From contig QUTJ01031356.1 of NCBI GenBank assembly GCA_003573635.1, forward strand, positions 1 to 11,068: a stretch of DNA of 11,068 nucleotides. Reading direction: 5' to 3'. Position 1 is the first letter of the stretch; every line of letters begins with the position of its first letter. The notes under the pieces were generated by a model. The model saw only the letters and a program-made list of their open reading frames with translations. It was not told the origin of the DNA and made no database searches. This DNA comes from Goniomonas avonlea. Its lineage: Eukaryota; Cryptophyceae; Goniomonadida; Goniomonadaceae. The position numbers and the translations under genes were made by a program. Positions 1 through 7,800 of this stretch are shown in pieces.

Positions 1-69
1 GAGAGAGAGGGAGAGTCTCACGAGAGAGAGAGAGGGAGAGTCTCACGAGAGAGAGAGGGAGAGTCTCAC
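1..69 (-). repeat. Tandem GA/CT-rich repeat carrying reiterated splice donors
   Basis: There are three adjacent units (1-21 truncated by the window edge, 22-46 and 47-69). Each ends in gggagagtctcac on the plus strand and differs only in the length of its GA run. Read on the minus strand, each unit opens with GTGAGACTCTCCC followed by a CT run. The first GTGAGA, at 69-64, is the 5' splice site that closes the last visible VPS13 exon; the other units repeat the same donor-like hexamer inside the intron. The repeat therefore forms the start of the intron after VPS13 exon 9. Confidence 0.9.
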
Positions 70-774
70 CGGCACCGCCTTGGGCCGCCGCCGCTGCTGC
101 GGCGGCAGCAGCAATCGCAACAATCGCGGCCTGCTGCGCTCGAAACAGTGACTCGACTGAGAAGGAGTTCTGGAGCTGCGTGAGCGCTTGCCAGTCCTCT
201 GGCGGCGAGAGGCCGTCGCCATAGCAGCTCGCGTACAGAGTTGTGTAGTCCTGCAGCCGGCGCTCGGCCGTGCGACGCTGGCGCATCTGCTCCAAGGTGC
301 AGCTGCGGGGGTCGGAGTGTCACCTTGTCGTCTGTACGTGCGCAGAGACCTCGTTGTACACTCGGTGCTGGATCACGGTGCAGCGACGTGGCGGTACACT
401 CCGATCCTGGTCTACTCTCCACACGCCACTTGGTGCTGGATCACAATGTATCTAGAGCTGACGAGAAGGCGGGTGTATCTAGCGATGCTTCTGGAAGACA
501 GCCACGAATCTAGGACAGTCACGAGGGTTTCTTGCAACCATGGCACGCACCGGACAGCGTACACGAACCATGCTCGTGGAGCAGCTTTGACCGGACACTG
601 TGGATTCGCGTCAGTGTCGTGCTCGACCGCAAACGGCCTTTGTTGCATCCAGACACACGGACAGACGGACGGACTCGGAGCACAGTGCGGGCCTGAAAAG
701 CGCGCCCTCCAACAGACAGGGCAGGCAGACAGGCAGACAGACAGGCAGACAGACAGACAGACAGACAGGCAGGC

Positions 775-805
<31 letters not shown>

Positions 806-2194
806 TATTGGCTGAACACCTCGCACTTGCTTACGTACGAGAATTGGACACAAGTGCGGGATTGGACGCATGTCAGACAGCACAAGGATTAAGACATCCT
901 AGTCTTCAGACCAGGAAACCTCATTACCTGGGGTCGCCAGCACCAAAGCTCGGCGTGAGCTCGGTACTGAGACACCTCATCCATGACAGCATTGAGCCGA
1001 AGGTACTGCTGTCGAGATAGGGCCAACTGGATCTCATGAACATCCACGGCGGCACTGTACTCCGGTGCTTCCGTGCCAGGATCGTTCATTGTGAGGCGTA
1101 CGGAGGCCGAGACTGGGCGAATGACCGAGTGCCGCGCAGGCTGTGGTGTCGCGCATGAGTGTGTGGAGACGGCACAATAGGATGCTTTGCTTGCCAAGAA
1201 CGAAGTCCAGCAATGCTCAAATCAAGTTAACGCGCTTACCCAATCGGGGTCTCCCGTCTGGTCATCCTGTAATGGGGCGACGAATGCATAGAAGCGTGAG
1301 AGCTCGATCATCTGCGTGTACGGTTAGAACTGCAAGGTAGCAAAAACGACAATGCCAACATAACGGAAGGTGGACATACCTTGCGATTGCCCCCTCCCTG
1401 ATTCGAGAAAACAGGCTGCCAGTCCTCGTCCGCACACACGGCCGACAAACTATGAACGTGAATCCCACACACGGATCCACCCTGCGGAGTGCTCAGAGGC
1501 ATCAACAATGTGGGTACAACGCACTGACTGCCGCTTGTCACGATAGCTGATCCGGACATTGTTGATGTGAAGCTGCAAGTTGCTCTTGATTTGTTGGGCC
1601 ATTCGAGACACGAGTCCAGGGGCTGCTTCTGGTTGTTCTGTGAAGTGTGAAAACTTGGTTGAAAACGCAAGCAAATATACCGTTGCCCTCTTCCTGCAAC
1701 TTTCTGATCTCGTCGCGCCTGGCCTCGTCCAGCAGGCCCTGTACCTGATCCTGCTTCCACAGACGAACCCGCTCCAGTTCGATTTCGTCACGCTCTGTGT
1801 CCTGGGCAGCCAGAGGCACCAGAACAATATCGATATCTCCCAGGGTGACGACCAATGGCTCGCACCAAAATTTGAACATATTCACCTGGATTGAGAGAGT
1901 CCCGACTGAGCCTGCAGGACGGTGAGCGCAGCGAACTCATCGCACAACTACGAACCAGACTCAATTGTAGCAGGGAACTTCAGTTGTGCCAGTGCATTTG
2001 GCTTGAAACGTACGTTGTGTAGCTCCAGTTTCCCTGGTCATACGTCAGAAGAAAAAATCGCCGGGCGGCGATGACTCACCGCCGGTGAGCTGCAGATTCA
2101 GCTGCTCGGCTGAAATTCCTTCGAGGTACGACCCAAGCAACGCCTCAAGTCGCGAAGCAACATATTGAACCAGTCGCTGTCGACCCCACGACAT
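70..2194 (-). CDS. VPS13: VPS13/chorein family lipid-transfer protein, N-terminal part (9 exons, partial)
   Basis: VPS13 proteins are bridge-like channels that move bulk lipid between membranes at organelle contact sites. Exons (minus): 2194-2080, 2033-1956, 1911-1681, 1637-1525, 1481-1380, 1311-1240, 1140-928, 597-551 and 302-70, giving 401 residues and ending in phase 1 at the window edge. The first ATG (2194) gives MSWGRQRLVQYVASRLEALL, the usual chorein start helix. Then come GSYLEGISAEQLNLQL, LHNVRFKPNALAQL, the strand GDIDIVLVPL with a charged helix (residues ~80-140), MAQQIKSNLQLHINNVRISY (~155), HSLSAVCADEDWQPVF, IRPVSASVRLTMN, IQLALSRQQYLRL and PVKAAPRAWFVYAVR (~309-323). The last exon resembles the YxxLY...LSFEDIxLFR region (LQDYTTLYAS, SFSVESLFRAQQAAI) and ends in poly-Ala. 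The family's WW is WF here. Introns are 46, 44, 43, 43, 68, 99, 330 and 248 bp. Family identity is strong; the boundaries of exons 6-9 are inferred from family alignment and phase. Confidence 0.9.
359..444. repeat. Imperfect 18-bp direct repeat pair in VPS13 intron 8
   Basis: The 18 bases at 359-376 (cactcggtgctggatcac) recur at 427-444 with one mismatch, 68 bp apart. Both lie in the 248-bp intron between VPS13 exons 8 and 9. This looks like a small local duplication; I see no further function. Confidence 0.6.
713..805. repeat. CAGA/CAGG tetranucleotide microsatellite in VPS13 intron 7
   Basis: This is about 23 tandem copies of cagA/G, interrupted mainly by cagg variants. It lies within the 330-bp VPS13 intron (927-598), which is much longer than the 43-50 bp introns earlier in the gene. 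Both strands give serine/cysteine- or arginine/glutamine-rich open frames that are by-products of the repeat, not coding sequence. Confidence 0.9.
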
Positions 2195-2350
2195 CAAAGC
2201 CTACAGTTCTAGGTCCTGGTGTGAACTAGCAACACTCGACGCAAGCCACCATGGGCCTTGTCACTAGCGTAAAGACGATACGGACTGAGATCAGATAACC
2301 ACATGACCTTGACACAGCGTCCTCTGGATGCCCTTTGGATGCTCTGACGA
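2195..2350. promoter_or_regulatory. Shared divergent upstream region, VPS13 / type I membrane protein
   Basis: These 156 bp separate the VPS13 start codon (2194, minus) from the start codon of the next gene (2351, plus). Both promoters and both 5' UTRs must fit here or overlap the neighbouring gene. I see no TATA box or other motif that I could assign with confidence. Confidence 0.5.
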
Positions 2351-3254
2351 ATGTATTCTTCTCGGATCGTTGGTGTCATTCTTGTGATCCTTCTCGTTAG
2401 TGTTGATGCGGGCAAGAAAGGTGCTGGGAAGAAGCCCCCTGTGATTCCCAGTGCCCAAGAGTCTGGTGGAATTCCCATGGAATGGGAGCAGGTCTACGTT
2501 GTACCTGCCAATGGGAACGCGGATGCGCAGAAGAACCAGGCTGGTGCAGGAATGCAGCAAGGTGAGGGAACGAAGTGATGTGGCCTCGTCTTAAGTTTGA
2601 TGCAGGTCAAGCTGATGCCCTTCAAAACGCTTTCGATGACGCTTTTGGAGGTGAAGATTCACAGTACCAGCAGAAACTCAATACTGCGATGACCAAAATG
2701 GCCAAAGATGCCGCTGTTATATTCCAGGATCAAGGCAACAAAAACAGCAAGCAATACAAAAAGGCTGAACAGGACATGTTCGCGGGTGCCCAAGACGCCT
2801 TGCAAGATACTACGCACATGTTTGGGAATTTTGGTGACCCGTTCCAACGGGCTGTTGGGCCACCGAAGCAGCATTTGAAGGGGCCATATGCTTCTTCGCA
2901 GCTCAAAGGTTAGACTCCCCCCCCCTCCCCTTGTCTCTGCTTTCACTCCTCGCTGCATGCACTCATTTACTCCCAACGTTTTCCCAAGCACGCGCTCATC
3001 CGCGTCACGCAGTCGTCCCACCACACATCCCAAGCCGGCTGCACCCAACGGTCCTTCATCCTCATATGATTCCTGCTCACGTGATTCGGAAACAAAGTGT
3101 AATGTCCTGGCCCGAAGTCTTGGTGGTTCTCGCTGCTCTCGCGGCCTTATCGGTGAGTGCAGTTTGGTTTTATCGTCGAAGAGGGTACATGGCCTTGTCC
3201 GGCCGCGACAGCAGTTACGCGGATCTGGATGATGACGATACCCATCCGTTGTGA
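2351..3254 (+). CDS. Type I single-pass membrane protein, family not recognised (3 exons)
   Basis: Exons are 2351-2561, 2606-2908 and 2989-3254, giving 259 residues. An in-frame alternative acceptor at 3012/3013 would give 251. Both introns (44 and 80 bp) are phase 1; the second starts with a C-rich tract. Residues 1-20 are a clear signal peptide (hydrophobic IVGVILVILLVSV, likely cleavage after VDA). The lumenal part is Lys/Gly/Pro-rich, then helical and Gln/Asp/Ala-rich (~70-170), with no cysteine pattern. Near the C terminus is one membrane segment (EVLVVLAALAALSVSAVWFY), then RRR as a stop-transfer signal and a short acidic tail. The tail holds YMAL, close to the membrane after a Gly, and YADL followed by four Asp. 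Both fit the YxxPhi endosomal/lysosomal sorting motif. I infer an endomembrane or cell-surface location; the function is unknown. Confidence 0.8.
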
Positions 3255-3309
3255 TTGCTCCGCGCTGCTTTATAATGCAGGTGGACGTGCGGGCACAGGC
3301 TGTGAGATG

Positions 3310-3346
3310 TGTTTGTCTCAGTGCAGATGACTGCATGCGACAAACA
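3310..3346 (+). other. Stem-loop in the probable 3' UTR of the type I membrane protein gene
   Basis: TGTTTGTC (3310-3317) is the exact reverse complement of GACAAACA (3339-3346). Inside it TGCAG (3322-3326) pairs with CTGCA (3331-3335) around an ATGA loop, with a small internal loop between the two helices. The element begins 56 nt after the stop codon. A competing 7-bp pairing exists between TGTCTCA (3314-3320) and TGAGACA (3356-3362), so the two folds exclude each other. Confidence 0.5.
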
Positions 3347-3515
3347 TTGGACGCTTGAGACATGTGCAAGCACCACACCTCCATAACTTATTCATGGTCT
3401 ATGCTGAGACCTTTAACTTTATCTGCCTAAGACAAGCCAAGGCCTGCGGTGTTTTGGACTACTGTTGACTTGATATGAGATGCCATACAGACTTGACGTT
3501 GCTGTTCGTTGTGTT

Positions 3516-3582
3516 CTGAGTGCGACTGTCAGTTTTGACTCGTAAGTTTGTCAGAACCCAAATGGGTTCAATTTCCACTCAG
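3516..3582. other. Nested inverted repeats forming a branched fold
   Basis: CTGAGTG (3516-3522) pairs exactly with CACTCAG (3576-3582). The enclosed 53 nt contain two hairpins: GTCA/TGAC with a 4-nt loop (3528-3539) and GAACCC/GGGTTC with an AAAT loop (3554-3569). Together they make a closed multi-branch structure. It recalls a tRNA in outline, but the GGTTCAA lies in the 3' arm of a stem rather than in a 7-nt loop, and no anticodon arm is visible, so I do not call a tRNA. Confidence 0.4.
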
Positions 3583-3635
3583 AGGTATTTTGTTGCTCTC
3601 CCTCCCTCCGCTCTCGAACTGTGGCTGCTGAACGA

Positions 3636-3667
<32 letters not shown>
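3636..3667. repeat. Compound CT/GT microsatellite
   Basis: A (CT)n run changes directly to a (GT)n run upstream of the 3954 gene. It resembles the CT-rich tracts elsewhere in the window and lies outside the inferred coding sequence. Confidence 0.9.
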
Positions 3668-3907
3668 CTTTGACATGGTGACAACTGCCTCGCTTGGAGA
3701 GTACGGGAATTAGTTGTCAAGCATCGAAGAATGCTGGCGAAGGAACGCGAGAGCATAAGAGTGCACCGAGGAACTCATTAACACGAGACTGTTGAGGCCT
3801 GTTGTTTGAATACAGAGGGTGAAAACTCTCCCTAAGCTTTATTGCTATTGTCAGAGGGTGTCTGCTCCTGTATTGCCTGTGGAGGTCGACTACCGTCCAT
3901 GTTACCG

Positions 3908-3925
3908 GGTACCGGTACCGGTACC
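3908..3925. repeat. Three tandem GGTACC palindromes
   Basis: The 6-bp palindrome GGTACC is repeated three times without a gap, preceded by gttacc and followed by gtagtac. It ends 28 bp upstream of the chosen start codon at 3954, so it probably lies in the promoter or 5' UTR. It is self-complementary both within and between units. Confidence 0.8.
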
Positions 3926-3953
3926 GTAGTACTAACGCCGTCCAAATTTGGTG

Positions 3954-4712
3954 ATGAAATCTTCAGCCAAGAAGAAGTCCGACTTGGGACTGACCAGCCC
4001 TACAGTAGCAGGAATGGCACGGCCGGATGAGAAAAAGGAAGTACTCATTGTGTCAAAAGCTTGTTCCAGTGTTGGTTGTCTGCTGGAGCAGAAGGGTTTC
4101 AAGGTCAAAGTCGAGGATGTGCCTGCTGATTATGTGTTTCCCGGGAAAAAAATATTCATTGTTTCGCTCGTTCTGTCGGCAAGCAGTGGACCAGGTTGGC
4201 TGGAAATGGCAATGAAAAAGATTCAAGTAGGAACAGCAGCCTTTGCAACACGGTATTTGCCCGTCAACTAGGTTTGCTCTTGACACTCAGGTCAGATTGT
4301 ACATTGTGGTGTTCGTTGCTCCCGACGCGTCGGACCAGGGGAAAGTACAGCTGATGCGTCTCTACATGAAGGTAGTGAACCGATCACGTTTTTATTTTCG
4401 CCTAACAGAACCGCAGTTGCAGTGAGTTGCAGTCACGTTGGCCCACCTGATGTCCCTGCAGATTGCGATCGCAACAACTGCAATCGCAAGTCATCACAAC
4501 GGTCGGAGACAGCAAGGACACCCAACTTGACTTCTTGCTGGCCTTCAATGAGGCGGTATCCCAATCTGATCAGTGTAAAAGCGAGGTGCGATGTTGCTCT
4601 TTTGACTGCTCTTTCTGTCGCTGAAATGCATCCGCAGAGGGACGAGTGGATCCTCGCCAAAACCACGAGCCCAAGCTTGTGCCAGAAGCTCTGTGACAAA
4701 ATCCCACTCTAA
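3954..4712 (+). CDS. Small four-exon protein, candidate SPO16/ERCC1-like meiotic factor
   Basis: Exons are 3954-4226, 4291-4421, 4462-4585 and 4638-4712, giving 200 residues. Introns are 64, 40 and 52 bp and the phases (0, 2, 0) close. After a basic Ser/Thr-rich leader there is a strand (KEVLIVSKAC), helix (VGCLLEQKGFKVKVEDV), strand (KKIFIVSL), helix (WLEMAMKKIQ), strand (RLYIVVFVAPDASD) and helix (GKVQLMRLYMK). Later come QVITTVGDSKDTQLDFLLAF and WILAKTTSPSLCQKLCDKI. This alpha/beta order, the length and the AKTTS-type ending recall SPO16 (XPF/ERCC1-like central domain, partner of SHOC1/Zip2 in meiotic crossing-over) as I remember it; similarity is low and I could not search. A second possible start is ATG 4014. 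A short intron from 4372 to about 4408 was considered but breaks the frame of the next exon. I am fairly sure the gene is real and unsure of its identity. Confidence 0.55.
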
Positions 4713-4815
4713 AAGTAAATTGATCACAAACACACCTTTTCCAGAGGTGAGTGATGAAACGCGCACGTGAGTCATATTTACTTCGTGACTCGCCCAGCTG
4801 CATGTGATAGTCGCA
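4713..4815. other. Convergent spacer between the SPO16-like and PPR-SMR genes
   Basis: Only 103 bp separate the two facing stop codons (TAA 4710-4712 plus, TGA 4818-4816 minus). No AATAAA is visible for either strand. The 3' UTRs are therefore very short or overlap. Confidence 0.6.
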
Positions 4816-7800
4816 TCAAGATTCGGGCTCATTTCCGAACCAGCTCACACTGAGCTTTGACGGCAGCGTGCGGACAAATTCCGCCAACTTAGATCCGTCC
4901 AATACAAAAAGTCTGACGTTGGTGGAGCCCAGTGGCTGAGTCAGGTCACGGTCCACCAATGGCGCATGCAGCTGCGACAGCATCCTGTCGACCGCATCGC
5001 TCACACTCACCTCAGGCAGAGTAGCCTTCTCTCTGCCACCTTCTGTGACAGCAACCTGGGCCATCGCAGTGGCAGAGCCGTCAAGGACTTGACTCGCTAC
5101 GTCCACATCGGCAGTCCCCACACTATCGCTGCTGCCGTCGTCACCACCACCGCCGCCAACACTACCAGCCTCACCATTACCAGCCTCACCACTGCCAGCT
5201 GGGAGGCTCACACCATCGACACCGGCACTACCGTCGCCGAGCGAGGAGACGCCAGGGACACTCACGGTCAAACGCGGGGGCACAGGCCCCGCAGAGACCA
5301 CGAGTGACGTCAGCCACCAATACACCGCGACACACGCTCCGCGTGGTGAGAACAGCCTGAGGTCCAGCGTCGCCTCGTTCACGAGGTCGAGAACGTCTTT
5401 GTCGCTCACACCCTCCGGTAGCTCCGAACCGGGGTTGTTGGGTAGCTTGGTCACACGGCGCGCGTACTGGCGCCCAGTGCCAACATAGATCTCAAACGCG
5501 TCAAAGAGGCCGTCTCCCTGTGGTTCCCTCGCACCCACTGCCGCCACCCCTCGCTCTCCCACCCGCTCTCCCGCCGGGGCCCTGTCTGACACAGCCACTG
5601 ACGTGGCAGTCCCAACTGCCACAGGGACGGGCTTAACGAAGTCTCCATAGACCCCAACGGCCAGCGACACTCGCACCGCTCGAAGAGCAACGGAAAGGGA
5701 CCTGAGAGCGAGCGAGTCGAGAAGCTCGTTGAAGGCCAGGTACGTGCCGCGTGGGGCACCGCTGTGCTTGCACAGACCCATCACCTGCAGACAGGCAAAG
5801 TGAGCACATTTCAGATGCGAGGACGCAAAAAAAGGCGTTGCCCAATCTTTTGCGAAGGAGTGCTGTCACGGCGAGGGGAGAGTGCCATCTCCTTCAAGAC
5901 GCGGTGAGCAGGTGGGCAGGCAGAGAGGGAGGGAAAATTGCGAAAGCGACATGGTCACAGGCTCCGCTGGTGCGGGATTGCGGCATGCGTGCCTTGGAAG
6001 GGGAGGGAAGGAGGGAGGGAGAAGGAGGAAGGGAGGACACAAAAAGGAGGGAGAGGGAGATGGAAGGAGTGTGGGAAGGCGGGGAGGAAGGAAGAGAGAG
6101 AGGGAGAGAGAGAGGGAGACGCCTGATCAAGCAGCGTCAAGGCGGCTGTCACAGGCTCCGAGCGCCTTGGAACGGGGAGGGAAGGAGGGGGCGAGGGGAG
6201 GGAGAGGGAGAGGGAGACAGGGAACGGAAAGTGGCAGTGTGACCAAGCACTCGCACCTGATCAAGCAGCGTCAAGGCGGCTGTCACAGGCTCCGTGTCCG
6301 GTGCAGGATTGCGGCACGCACGTGCGCTGCACAAGCGTCAGAAATGATTGACGGTGCACTTCTGCAGGTGGTTGCGTATTCATGAGATGACTCTGGAGCG
6401 TGAAAGCTCCCTCCACCTTGCCTTCCTGCTGGAATACTTCCTCTCTCTCCTTCCTCACCTCTCGGGCCTGTCTTCCTCCCTTCGTTGAAACTCAACTCCA
6501 CCTCTCTATTATTCCTTGGCACAGGTGGGCAGCTCTTCTCCGCTTCTCCATTTCGTGAGAGCAACGAGCAAGTGGTTGCCACAGGTCCTGGACCTAGTGC
6601 CTACTTCTTGACCAACCCGCGGCAGCCGAGACAAATACCTCAACGGGCACCTCCGCCACAGCTAAGCAACTCTCGCTTGAGGAAAACGGCACTCACGTAT
6701 TCAGGTATGAAGTCGCGTCAGGCCAGGCTCTCGCTGTCCGCATTAATCGAAGCACTTCAGCCGCCTGTAAGGTGGCGGATTAGGACACAGCGTGCGGGTG
6801 TTCGTGAGTGTGCGCGCGCGTTCTCCAATGCGTGCTTTGTCAAAGGCCTCCGACGCTGACCCGAGTGTCTCAATCTCGAGGTCTCCGCACCTTATTACAC
6901 TGGCCACTAGCCGCACATGCCACGAGCGCGGCGTTAAACGTCGTGGCTGTCGGCACCAGCCTCGCGTGCCGCATCTCGTCCAAAATTTGCAAGGCCTCCT
7001 CCCAGCGCCCCGCGCGCCCACATGCAGTGATTGCTGCCGTGTACGGTGCTTCGTGGTGCACAACTGGCGACTTAGTGGCTCGAATGAAATCGAGAATCTT
7101 GAGGGCACTCTCCCACTGCCCCTGGTACCCGCAGGCGTCAATCAAGTTCTTGACAACCTTGACGCTGGGTGTCAGCCGCGCGACCCCCATTTCGTCTAAG
7201 AGTCTCAGTGCAGTGTCCAACTGCCCCTGGTTGGCGCAGACATTGAGAACCCCGTCAAACACCGCCTGGCTGGGAGGAGAGTCGGAGGCGCGCATGCCGT
7301 CCAGGATCTGCAGCGCTCGCTCCCATAGCCCACCTGCCGCAACGGTGCGTTACTGAGGCAGTTCGACTTGCACTCCTCCGTGGTGGATTCAGGCCTCGAG
7401 AGACTCGGTGGCCTCCGATAAGTCGATTGCATCCGATTGCTTGCTGTCGTACACACGGCTGGCGACAGCTTTTCGCGGCGGGGTTAATCGCCGCAAACCC
7501 GCACTCTCGTACAACCACGCCCGCGTACACACCCGCGCGCGCCCACAGACACAATGTATATCATCTTGGTTTCATAATCACAGTGTGTGTCCACATGCCA
7601 GTGAAACATGTCAATCTGCTGTAGGAATGTGGGTGTGCGAGAGAGGGTATGGGGGTGTGGGGGAGCGGGATGTGTGCGGGAGTGCGGGGGAGCGTACGAG
7701 GGTGCGCAGGAGGTCGTGCGAGTGCGGAGACCCGGTCAAGGTCACAGGGTGCATTTCGTGGAGAGCAACGTGAGTGAAGTCAGATATTGGGGTAATATTC

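Larger units (their letters stand above)
3255..3953. other. Non-coding spacer of 699 bp
   Basis: This stretch separates two genes on the same strand. It presumably holds the 3' UTR of the type I protein gene and the promoter of the next gene. No open frame here has recognisable protein character. It contains a 37-nt hairpin near the stop codon, a second structured element at 3516-3582, a CT/GT microsatellite and a GGTACC iteration. I see no canonical AATAAA close to the stop. Confidence 0.7.

Noticed and set aside
412-885. Minus-strand open frame rich in LSVC repeats.
   Set aside because: The Ser/Cys repeats are translation of the CAGA microsatellite. Only 597-551 within it matches VPS13.
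1312-1329. An earlier acceptor (TTGCAG at 1330) for VPS13 exon 6.
   Set aside because: It would bring an immediate in-frame TAA; the next CAG at 1312 gives an open exon matching the family.
3516-3582. tRNA gene.
   Set aside because: The 7-bp outer helix and GGTTCAA are suggestive, but the T-loop sequence is within a helix and no anticodon arm fits.
4372-4408. A 37-bp intron (GTAGTG...CTAACAG) in the SPO16-like gene.
   Set aside because: The splice signals look plausible, but removal leaves the next exon in a frame that loses the protein-like QVITTVGDSKDTQLDFLLAF segment.
4422-4712. A single 96-residue plus-strand open frame instead of spliced exons 3 and 4.
   Set aside because: Only its last 24 residues look genuine; upstream, another frame has better protein character and joins through a 52-bp GT-AG intron in phase.
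5751-6385. Long plus-strand Arg/Gly/Glu-rich open frames.
   Set aside because: They are produced by purine-rich simple sequence in PPR-SMR intron 4 and cover exon 4 antisense.
6485-6859. Plus-strand open frame containing GPGPSAYFL, reminiscent of SHIPPO/ODF3-type axonemal repeats.
   Set aside because: It has only one such motif, lies mostly in PPR-SMR introns 2 and 3 and antisense to exon 3, and has no upstream or downstream partner exon that I could find.
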